DNA of 64,000 nucleotides from Arion vulgaris. Taxonomy: Eukaryota; Mollusca; Gastropoda; Stylommatophora; Arionidae. The notes beneath the pieces are model-generated. The model had not been told where the DNA came from and made no database searches. It was given only the letters and a program-made list of their open reading frames with translations. The number at the start of each line of letters is the position of its first letter. The first letter of the stretch is position 1. Both the position numbers and the translations under genes were made by a program. The DNA is taken from positions 4,214,001-4,278,000 of the forward strand of contig CM036753.1 in NCBI GenBank assembly GCA_020796225.1. The letters run 5' to 3'. Shown one piece after another: positions 1 through 12,500 of this stretch.

Positions 1-56
1 TATATTTAAATTACATTTTATATATTGACAGTCATTATATATTTGTATGACTGTAG

Positions 57-218
57 GCTTGGTCTTACTTTGGTTACGCAATGTGTACTGTTGACGCTAA
101 TAGTGATGGATATGATGAACTGCTTGTTGGAGCACCTCAGTTCACTGATTTAGAAGCTACACCTCATGTGTTCGACCATGGGCAGGTGTTTATCTACTCA
201 AGATCCAGTACTAAAATG
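57..218 (+). CDS. Integrin alpha exon a: FG-GAP blade (first in window)
   Basis: A 54-codon exon in phase 0 after a TAG acceptor (55-56), ending at a GTGTGT donor. It reads [11 protein letters not shown], then the calcium loop DANSDGYDE, then LLVGAPQF, the classic FG-GAP order. It closes with GQVFIYSR, the next propeller strand. Counting back from the thigh start in exon e, this should be blade 5 of 7. The exact start rests on the splice acceptor only. Confidence 0.9.
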
Positions 219-459
219 GTGTGTATAATTTACCAGCTACATTTACCTTGATGTTTTGCATGAATTAAATTGTAGAAATAAAAAGTTTGTTATTGCTTAA
301 GAATTTTCAAACTGCAGTTTCCAATGAACAGAACACAATATTAATCAAAGCAAGTAACATTGAAAATAATATGTGTACAATGGTTATTTCACATTTTTGA
401 AAGTAGTATTGTGATGTTGTTCCCATCTTTTTTTTCTATGTGTCTCTCTCTCTCTCTCT

Positions 460-536
<77 letters not shown>

Positions 537-3500
537 CATTGCATGCCGTCTCTGCATTAAAGGTTGGCTGCAATGGACTTCCAACATCTCCTGTCTCCTG
601 CTTTTATCTTGAAATCTTCCATGTTGTAGGTTTGCTGCAATGGACCTCCAACATCTCCTGCTTTTATCTTGAAATCTTCCATGTTGTAGGTTCGCTGCAA
701 TGGGCCTCCAACATCCCCTGTCTCCTGCTTTTATCTTGCAATCTGCCATGTAAATTTGTTCATCTCTTGATGTTTCCCATTGACTTGTATCTTGGTACCA
801 GGAAAGCCGTTAAGAGATCGAGTGATTCATCTAGTATTTTCAGGAAGTTGGAGACTGGTTCGTGCAGAGAATGGACTGAAATACTGTAATGGTCAACAAT
901 GTGCAGTATTACATTTATCTTCGCTCTGGGGCACATGGGTAGTGATAGCAATAAGAGAACAAACAGACTGGCTGACTCTGCCAGAGGATAGAGCTGAAAT
1001 TCTGAATACCTTCAGAGAGTGACAATAAAATGTCAGCTACTAAATTGCAGTCGGAGTTGCAAGAAAAGAGCAGCACAACATCCTTATGATTAAGCTCATT
1101 AATCAAAATAGAAATGTTGTGGTCAGCCACTGGAGGCGTTTAGAGATATTGCAAAGAAGATTGGAGCATCTACGGCCTAAACATGTCAGGATTTCAATGA
1201 AGATATTACAAAGTGAAACTAAATATTTCAGGCTGTTTGTAATGAGAACGGCTTCTTCAAAACAACATGCTACATAATACGATTAATGAACCAGCAATTA
1301 TTTTTACAATTTTAAAAACATAAGTTGTTAAAACTTTATATCTTACCTGTGTTGTTTGCATAGAGAATGTGAATACGCTTCAAATTTCTTAAGTCCCTAC
1401 AGCATTTAGAGCAGGCTCATACAAATGTTGGCTTAAGTGTAAGCATATTATCTAACAGAACACACATTTGTAGACACGAAACTGTAAGATTTGACAAACA
1501 AAAAACATCTTTGCAGTACCATGTCTGAAGTTTTTGTTTTTTTAAAGCCAAGAATTAACTTCATTGCACTGGATTTTACCCATATGGCTCGTAAAGCCGA
1601 AGAATTAACTTCATTGCACTGGATTTTACCCCGAAGAATTAACTTCATTGCACTGGATTTTACCCCAAAGAACTAACTTCATTGCACTGGATTTTATCCC
1701 ATATGGCTCGGTCCCGGATTCGAACCCACGACCTTCAACTCACAAGGCAAAATGGCTTAACCACTTAGCCACAGAGACCCCCACGTCTGAAGTTATACTT
1801 GATCATGTTATTACATCTGCATACCTAATTTTGTTATAGGTCATAGGGAGGCTGTCAGAGCTGACTCATGCTATTTGTATATATAAATTTGATTTTCCCA
1901 TTTGTATATCTAAAGTTGATTCCCCTCCCTATTAGCATGCATATTTAAAATTGTGTCCCCTGTTTATATATCTAAAATTGTCTCCCCTGCTTATATATCT
2001 AAAATTGTAATTCATGTAATATTAAATTGTTTTGAAAGACATGGTTGTGTATATGTAAATCGCATTACATGATATACTGTTGATATATAATTTACATGAA
2101 AACAGACAAACAACCTCTTCCATTTTTTTTTATCTTCCTAGGATCTGGAGCAGGTAGGCATCTTGGAAGGAACCAAGCAAAAATTTGCTAGATTTGGATC
2201 TGCAATTCAAAATATTGGAGATATAAATTTAGACAAGCATAATGGTAAAATTCATATAAAATTATTCAATTCTGTTGCTTGCGAACACTTTAACTGCCAA
2301 ATTAAAAAACATAAGGTCAGATTAATTTTTTTTAAATTATTTTATTCTACAGGTGCATGCACAAATTAAGTTGTCATTTACTATTTCTTAACTAACTTTT
2401 GATGAGTTAAAATGAGGCTTGGTAGATAAATAAATATGTTTTTAGAACAGGCTAACATAATGTGAATTATATGGCCTTTTTCATCTTTATAGATGATCAA
2501 TTTAGCCTGTGCAGCTGTTATGAGAATGAGTTCCTTAACATTATTTTTATTTTCTTCTGGTTGTCTTTTGAAGAGGATTTAAGCTCAGGTTAATTAGTTA
2601 TCATTCCTTGTCAAGATGTTAAAAAAGTGCTGGGGCCCAAGGGTAGCAAAGAATAGTACCACTGCGACCTACAAGGCTTGTTGTAAGATAAGACTGATGT
2701 AGGACCTAGGAAAGCTACCCTAGTAAATTAAAGAGCCGCCGAGTGGTTAAGGGCCACATGTGGGGTGTAAAGAATAGAACCACTGTTACCTGCCATGCAT
2801 GTCGTAACTAAGGAGGTTTGGCTGAAATCGGATTCAGTGTCCTAAACGTGTAGAAGTCTATGCGTTTAGGGCCTACCAAACCAATGTGCAACGTATACAC
2901 GTTCTTGGCAAAGATCAAACATATCACAAAAGGGATTAAAATTGGTCGTAAAGAACGAACGCAAAGAAGAAGAATTAAAGAGCATCGCAGAAATCGGATA
3001 TACTGGCCTACTTGTAGGTACATAACTGGCACACCATACCATAAACTCTTAGGCTCAGATCACATGCAAATCACAAAGAGTGATTAACAAGTAGTCGATA
3101 TGGAGCTCTCGAAGAAGAAGAAGACAGGTTGCAATGTAAATGGATGTCAACTATCAATGCTTTCAACTTCAGGAAACATTACAGGAATTGACTATCTTGA
3201 ACATCCAGATGTTTGTGGTATTGAGAGAGCAGATAGGCTTATATCAACAGTACCAATCATCAGCAAATTGAATATAGATATTGGGTTATTCTTCAGATGC
3301 TCAACAACTGCCTGTTAGAAATATTGAAAATAAAGGAAGCTTAAGATCTATATGACGATAACCTCTAGGTCAGTGTTTCCAAAACTTTTTTGGCCTACCG
3401 CCCACTTTGGGAAATGTTGCTCTAGATCATAGACTCCCAACATTTTTGGCCTACGCCCACTTTGCATGACATAAGCTTTGTAACGCCTCCTTCCCATTAT

Positions 3501-6500
3501 AACAGTTTATCAACATTCCCCCACATATATAAGCATGCTCTATTTTCACTTTGACAGAGAAAATATATATATATATTTCTGTCATACATGGTCAATTTTC
3601 AAATGAGTATATACATGAAATAGAAAATTGATGAAACAATGGATCATGTAAGATGAGCATAAGATGAATTAAGATGCAGAATTCAAATTTTTTATGATTA
3701 TTCAATCGCAAAATCATGAGGAAAAAATTCCCCCACCCCCAAATGCTTCTGAACCCACTATCATCTCCCTGGAAGGCTTCAGCACCTACTGGGGAGGGGG
3801 TCTGTACCGACCACTATGGGAACCTATGCTCTAGTTGCACAGCAACTGCCTGTTTGCTGAAAACATTGAAAATGATGCATTCTGGTTTTGGACTCAAATA
3901 TGCACAATTTTGCAATTGAACTGCTCAAAAACTGTATACCATCACATTTACTCTCAATGACTCAAAACACAAAAGTCAGAATGGATTGCTTATAAATAGT
4001 TATTCTTAAATAAGCGAAAAAGACTACATGTTCCTATATCTTTTTCTGTTTGTGATTGTTATGCAATATACAACAAGTCACACTATCACAAACTACATCT
4101 CGGTGTTTACTCTATCTTAAATGCGCATTAATTTATGCTTTCTTTGAATCTAAGATGTTGCTGTTGGGGCACCTGGTGAAGATGAAGGGGATGGCTGTAT
4201 CTATATTTATCTTGGAGGGCCTTCTGGACTGACTACTTTGCATAGTCAGAGAATCACAGCAAAACAGGTAGGCAACTATTCACATATTTTTTAAATAACA
4301 TATTTATCTTTTCACCTTTACTTTACTTTTACTTTTCTGATCCAGTAGTCATCTGAGCATTTGCCCTTCGACTTGAGGCCATGGCAGTGAATTGACAGGT
4401 CTGTCTGAGTTGTGGTGTGTTAGCATAGAGAGTATTTTCAGCATCTGGGTATGGGGGTAAGTACTTGTGACATAAGTCACTGAGTGCAGGACACTGGAAA
4501 AGATGGTGTGCAACAATGTCTTGTGAATAGTCACACAGTTGACATTGTGGAGTAACCTTTGGTTGGATGCGATGTAGGTGAGCATTCAGGGGCACAAGTT
4601 GTGTCCTGAGTTGAAAAATAATGACTTGTTCTTGTCGTGTGAGGTGACTTATGGCATCATTTGGATTTGGAGTGGTCATGTGTTTAAAGAGGGCTCTGAC
4701 TGTTTTGCCCATTCATTCAGCCACTCCTACTTTTTGTTACTTCTTATTATTTGTTTAACAGTCTGCAGTGTTATTGGACTGTCATGTTGTTGACCATCTG
4801 CTCCTGCCTTTGCAAGGATGTCTTCTCTTTCATTTCCCTGTACGTTGTTGCGTCCTGGTATACACTGTATGGTAGTATGTTCTGCTATCCACTGTAAGAT
4901 ATCTACTATATCTTTTCATCACAGAGTATCAATTAATGACCACAGGTGCTTATTTTGTAGTTTCATTTGGTTTTGCACTTTACCTACAGTTGGTTTTACT
5001 TCTAATGTTATAAACCTTTTATGAACCATAATATTCATGATTCGTAATTATTTGTTGGGTTCAAAAACAAATAATCTTTCTCTATGACTCCCTAGTCACT
5101 GAAAGCAGCAACAAAAGCACACCATTCTTCTCTGTCCATGGTTGTTATTGGTATTGTGTTCCAGTTGTGATTCTCTTCTATCAGTTTCAGTTCTACTGTT
5201 TTTCTTCATGTTGTTTTTGTTCTTCCATATTTTTGTCTGCTATCCAGTGTCCATCGTGGTGCAGTTGTCATGACTGAGTAACCCTTCATAACCCTTGTCC
5301 AATCATTCTCCAACGTTCCTTTAGGATGATGGTATTCATATTCTCTTACTAACACTGTGTAAGCAGTTCTTGGTTTGATATAGTTCTTGGCCAGGAGATG
5401 TGTAAGATCTTTTGCTGACAAGTTGTATGGAAGATTACAATGTAATCATATCTTGTTCTGTCATTCTCCAGCATTCTGATCCGAACAATAAAGTTAATAG
5501 CACACAACTGGGGTATATATTAATTTTAGGTTTGATTCTTTTTTTTGTTGGTTTTCAGTCTTTCTGAAGAGTTATGAATGCACTTTGCACCTTACTCAAT
5601 CTGATTTTAATGTCAGATTCAGCTCCTCCGTCATGGCTGATAACACTTCCAAGATTTGAAACGGCAATTGTATTTGGAAAGATCTTGTCTTCTAATTTGA
5701 CTAGTGCTAGCATGGCCATGTTCGGAGTCATTATTTATATCAAAACACAAAATTTTCCCAGAATGTGGTCACCAGGGCATCATATTATCAACTTTGCTGT
5801 TATCAACCACAGCTTCGGCTTCAGTTTCAAGTTTAGTTACAAATTTAGTTTCTTAAAAGTAATTCAAGTTTTCTTAATATTAACATTTAAATGAACTCCT
5901 ATAATGTTATATATTTCTAGATATCCAAAGGTCTGTCAGTGCCTGTTATAGGTTTTGGATTCGCTTTCTCAGATCATGCCACAACAATTCAGAAATACCC
6001 TATATTTGCTGCAACATCTATTGCTAGTGACATCATTGCTGTATTCAAGACCAGGTAATGTTCTTGGTGAAGGTACTTTGATAATAGCATAGATTAGAGA
6101 GATCGGTCAATCAAGCAATTAATTAACCTGCCGGCATAGGCGATAATGTCGCTTCACAAATATTTCTATCTGGTGCAGTAAATCAGTTCTGATATCGATC
6201 ACTCGTCAAACCATAATATCAGACCATCCAGTACCCTCTTCCTCTGTTTTCCACAATCTCTCCTTTCTTCTATTTTACCTTTTACCATCAAATATTCTAT
6301 AACTCCTTCGCACTATATGTCTGAAGAGCATTGATTAGTAAATAAAATCAAGCTGACATTTTTGTTATACCAAATGGTATATATGTGTAATACAGTGTTA
6401 GACCCATACTTTTCATTGACCGCCTGCACACAATGGGTCATGTGATTAACATCACACAGCCACCTGTACTTTCCAGTTCTTTTCCTGTTACCCAATTGAG

Positions 6501-9500
6501 ACTGTGTCGAGCTGAGAGCCGTGAAGTTTGGAAAGCATTCCACACCCACTGTGTAATTGAACCCGAACCACTAACCTAAGAAGCGAGTTCACTAAGATAT
6601 ACATTACTGCGACTCTAATATTAATAATTGAGCAAACAATGAATATAACAAACCTGAGAGTTGTTACAATTACTATTAAAGGTACATAAATAAACTTGTG
6701 TATATGAAAATACGCTATATGTCATGTAAAGATACATTATTAGATTTTATTGAAAGACATTTTTAGTGCATAATAAACATTTGAAACATGTGAAATGAAG
6801 AAAGCAGTAAATAAAACAAGAAGAGACCATATAAGAAATGAGGAAATTAGAAGAACAGTCGGAACAACACCTGTTATTCGATTTTATTGAAAGACATTTT
6901 TAGTGCATAATAAACATTTGAAACATGTGAAATGAGGAAAGCAGTAAATAAAACAAGAAGAGACCATTTAAGAAATGAAGAAATTAGAAGAACAGTCGGA
7001 ACAACACCTGTTATTAGATTTATTGAAAAACAGAGACTCAAATGGTTTGGCCACTTGGTCAGAATGAACCCGAATACACCAGTTGCAAGAGCATACAACC
7101 TGAAAATGGAATCATCAAGAGGAAGGGGCAGACCAAGAAAAAGGTGGGTTGATGGAGTTACAGACATCTTAAAACTCCACAATATCACAGCATATCAAGC
7201 GAGCGAGCGTGCACTATCTCGGAAACTGATCATCAGTTAAACCTTCAGCCATGACGGAGGAGCTGAATCTGACATTAAAATCAGATTGAGATGGTTGACG
7301 ACATTCAGAAAACATTGCATACCATCTCGGGTTGGTGTAGAGAGTCTCGCTCTCAGGTCAATTCTGAAAAAGCGTGTATGTTGTGGTGCTCGTTGAATAA
7401 TCACATCGTCAAGGCTGACCTACCCTGTGTAATCTTTGATGAACATACCATCGAGCGCAGAGACAGGCTTCGCTATCTTGGAATAACCTTTGATCGTAGT
7501 CTATCTTTCAAACACCATATTGAACAGACGATACAGCGGTGCAAGCGTGGTCTTGCGGCTCTCAAAGTTATGGTGGCCGCACACCTTGAGCAGAGACTAC
7601 TTGCCCTTTTGTTCGATCGACTGGTAATGTCAGTGGTAGATTACGGACTCGAATTCTTACGATATCAAGATCACAATGTGAACGACTTGAAGCGGGTTCA
7701 GAATGAAGGTATGCGTATAGTTCTGGGCTGCACTAGAGATACCCCCATTGTGAAGATGAGATATATGCTTGGCCTTCTGTCACTACGCTCCCGTCATGCA
7801 ATCGCCCAAACCAAGGCATATATCGGGTTACTTGGATAAGAGACATCCACTTCACAGGAACACTAATGATGTTAAGGGCACGAAATCAAGCGTGGCATGT
7901 CGTGGATGGCCCAGGCTGAGAGAACGATTGGCCAGGTGACTACGGTTGCGACTCTACCAAAAGGGAAGAATGGATCCCAACAGATGGAAGCATGATGAAC
8001 TATCTCAACGTTATCATTACTCTTGGAAGAGAATGTAGAGATTGGGGCAACATGAAGGCTGATCTCGCAGTTAAGCAGCTGATAGAAGATAATGCAAGGG
8101 ATGATGATGTTGTTGTATATACCGATGGGTGGTTCAACGTGGTGAGAAATCCGGCTGGGGTTTCTTGGCTAATGCGCATGGTAGGGTTGTTGCAGAGCGA
8201 AGTGGGGCATACAGGACAACTACTTCTAGTATGAGGATGGAGGTTGAGGCCGTTACTGCTGCCCTCCATTGGATTTCTGGGACTTCATTTACTGGGGCAG
8301 TTGTTGTATCTGACTCTCAGTCGATGCTTCACAAGATCCAGAAGGGCAGGTTTCGGTATGAGTGGATGTCGTCTATAGAAGTTTCTAACCTCCAGCGGCT
8401 TACGTGGATATACTGTCCTGGGCATGCGGGTGTTTGCGTAATGGAGAGCGGACAGGCTTGCATCAACAGCATCGATTGTTGGGGAGTTGAAGATGGATAA
8501 GGGGATATTCTTGGTCTCTTGAGACTCTCTGTTGGATGAGGACACTAAAATCGATGTTGAATCGATCAAGCGATTTAAGCAGTTTGGAATTACCCTTTGT
8601 TCAAGTCGAACTGGATGCCTGAGAGGCAGAGTGAGAGGTGTGTTTAATCAGCGAGCCACAGGAACCATCAGTATGCATACTCTTCGATATCTGTTGGGGA
8701 GACTGAGCACCTATGGTTTGCCCGGAGTGCAATGACGTCAGTTTAGTAACCAATAACCAATAACCAGTTAAACCTGCTACACCTAGTGGCAAAAAAGCAG
8801 AGAAGGACAAAAGAAGAAAGGAAGATAATAGACATTGATCTATATTTTTGTTATAATATTGTTCAATGTATTCATTGTCTTAGAAATAGTGTCATTTTGC
8901 TATTTCTATCCTGACACTATAAGGCAACCCAGGATTAAGGAATAGAAAAAATAAACAAAAATAATTGCACTCTGGCAGACCTATAAGTGCTCAGTGTCCT
9001 TCAGTAAATAGTGAAGTACATATATACTGATTGGTTCTGCCACACAGTTGTTATTTATGTAATTGTTCTCTTGTAACTCCCTTCCTGCTCGTCCCACACT
9101 TGATTCCAAATTTCTTTATTCTAATCCTTGCTAATTCATCTAATGTGATGTCCTTCTCCAGCAACTTATCATTCATTGACCTCCGTATGTATCCCATGTC
9201 TACATTCCATGTTCCTTCACATATGCTCTTGATGCAGCACATCAGCTTGTACATTTTCCCATACTACACTATGACTATGTTATGATAGATATACTGTAAA
9301 TAAATGAATACATTAACAAAATGACCACCATTAGAGCAGATGAAAATGGAGAAGAAATTAAAATAGATGAATCAAGTAAGAATTGTTGGCTGATCTAACT
9401 CACACATGATTGCCACATACTGTATGAGTTGTAGGCAGATCTAACTCACACATGATTGCCACATACTGTATGAGTTGTAGGCAGATCTAACTCACACATT

Positions 9501-12500
9501 ATTGCCACATACTGTATGAGTTGTTGGCTGATCTAACTCACACATGATTGCCACATACTGTACGAGTTGTTGGCTGATCTAACTCACACATGATTGCCAC
9601 ATACTGTACGAGTTGTTGGCTGATCTAACTCACACATGATTGCCACATACTGTACGAGTTGTTGGCTGATCTAACTCACACATGATTGCCACATACTGTA
9701 TGAGTTGTAGGCAGATCTAACTCACACATGATTGCCACATACTGTAGCAGTTGTTGGCTGATCTAACTCACACATGATTGCCACATACTGTACGAGTTGT
9801 AGGCAGATCTAACTCACACATGATTGCCACATACTGTATGAGTTGTTGGCTGATCTAACTCACACATGATTGCCACATACTGTATGAGTTGTTGGCTGAT
9901 CTAACTCACACATTATTGCCACATACTGTACGAGTTGTAGGCAGATCTAACTCACACATGATTGCCACATACTGTACGAGTTGTTGGCAGATCTAACTCA
10001 CACATGATTGCCACATACTGTATGAGTTGTTGGCTTATCTAACTCACACATGATTGCCACATACTGTATGAGTTGTTGGCTTATCTAACTCACACATGAT
10101 TGCCACATACTGTATGAATTGTTGGCAGATCTAACTCACACATTATTGCCACATACTGTACGAGTTGTAGGCAGATCTAACTCACACATGATTGCCACAT
10201 ACTGTATGAGTTGTTGGCTTATCTAACTCACACATGATTGCCACATACTGTATGAGTTGTTGGCTGATCTAACTCACACATGATTGCCACATACTGTATG
10301 AGTTGTTGGCTTATCTAACTCACACATGATTGCCACATACTGTATGAATTGTTGGCAGATCTAACTCACACATTATTGCCACATACTGTACGAGTTGTTG
10401 GCTTATCTAACTCACACATGATTGCCACATACTGTATGAGTTGTTGGCTGATCTAACTCACACATGATTGCCACATACTGTATGAGTTGTAGGCAGATCT
10501 AACTCACACATGATTGTCCCATACTGTATGAGTTGTTGGCTGATCTAACTCACACATGATTGCCACATACTGTATGAGTTGTTGGCTGATCTAACTCACA
10601 CATGATTGCCACATACTGTATGAGTTGTTGGCTTATCTAACTCACACATGATTGCCACATACTGTAATCAGAGATCAAAGAAAAAAGTTAACAAAGAATC
10701 TTCTTCTTTTGTTGTCACTCTTTTGCCATTACACTTTATGATACTGGCAAAAGAACAGTGTGGCAACCCATCGTTTGTTACAAAAATGATGCAAGGGTGA
10801 CTTGAAGATGCTTGACATCAATACACAAGATTAGTAAGAGCTTGCCAGTGCAGATTCAGCTGGAGACAGGATCTGAAAACAGTGTTCTAAGATGTGATGA
10901 AGCCAGACTAAGATAGGTTGCTGATATATAACATAACAGTAGAAAGTAGAAATAAAATCCACTATGGGCCCTACATCTATTCTCTCAAGACCAAAAGGAT
11001 ACAATCATTTTGTTTTTCTCAAATCCTGTTTTGCCTCACAGTGTCAGGATAAAATGCGTTTTCCCAGAACTGGCTTTTGTGAGCATTTCATAAATAGTGT
11101 TTTTCACTGCCTGTTATTTCTTAGATCCATCTTGTGCATAGACAGCCTTTTGCTTTGTATCCACTGTATCATAGTAGCATTGGTCTTTGACGTGTGATGT
11201 CTGTTGTTAATCTGCTTATGTTGTTGAACCATTTTGTTGTTCTTTGAAGAAGTAAAGTACTGATGTTGTACCCACTTTTTCCCTGATGTCTCTATTTCTA
11301 ATTTGGTCTATTCTTGATACTCCCAGCATTCTGCATAGAAACTTCATATCACATATCGCTAGATGTGATACCATCATTGGAATACTAATTGAATGGCAGT
11401 AGTAACAAAAACACGCAGAACACAGAGGGCATAATAATTGTTTTTTTTATATATGCAGGCCAGTTGTTGATGTTATCGCAAGCCTGATTGCTGAGCCCAA
11501 CCCAGTTGAGATTGAACAAAATTGCAAGCTAGCAGAGGTGCCGGGTGGTTGTTTTAAAATCAACCTGTGTATGAAATATACACTGAGAGGAGGAGGCAAC
11601 ACAGCACTTAGTAAGTTATTACCATTAAGGATTATTCACCAAAAAATAATTTTTTAGTAATTAAGTTTGAGCAATTATTTTATAATGAGCATGTTACACT
11701 ATGAATGTAGATCTATATTAAAGCTTAAAAAAACATTGCATGGTTGCGATGACAACAGCCACATCTTTAAAAAAGTACACATATTTAGAATTCTAAAATT
11801 TACAAAACAAACTAATATATTGATAAATATAGCGATGATCCAAAAACTGCAAGCATATCAAGAGGTGCTGGGGCACTTATTTTTTGTAAAATCTCAAGAA
11901 ATATATTTTATTTGTATTTTTAAACTTATGATTGGCAAAAAACCCACACAAAACGTGTCATCATTTTACATAAAAAGTTAATTTTAAAACCAAATATTGA
12001 AAAAAAATGTAATTTGGAATAAATAGGTACCTACACATTTATATGTGGGATTGATTATCATCTCAAATTTTGTGTATCTAGCTTTTGTATTAGTTAAAAC
12101 TCAGGGATTTCCGACACATACCAAATGGCAAAAAATGCTTTTGAGAAAATTCAGTTTTCAACTTGCAATGTGAATGAAAAATATTACAATTGGGCTTTTT
12201 TATTAATTTGTTAATGTTAATATGCAAACAAAACAACATAATTTGTGGTTAATCAATAGTACAAATATATTTTATAGCTCCCATGTGGTGCAGGGCCATA
12301 GGAAGCAAAGAATAGTACCACTGCGACCTAAAAGGCATGTCGTAAGAGACGACTTATGTAGGATGTAGCGAAGCTACCATAGTAAATAAAAATCATTGCC
12401 AAAATCGGATGTGCTTGTAGGTACATAACTGGCACAACTTACAATTGCCCTTAGGCACAGATAACATACAAATCGCACAGAGTGGTTAACATGTAGTCGA

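Noticed and set aside
360..750. Frames with poly(Tyr-Ile)
   Set aside because: Translation of the AT microsatellite.
1690..1780. tRNA gene on the minus strand
   Set aside because: Box A and B are present, but the acceptor stem does not close, and the segment is the head of a SINE with a target-site duplication.
4329..4712. Zinc-finger-like host gene (C-x2-C ... H-H ... C)
   Set aside because: The frame follows a LINE RNase H end and matches the usual LINE C-terminal Cys/His module.
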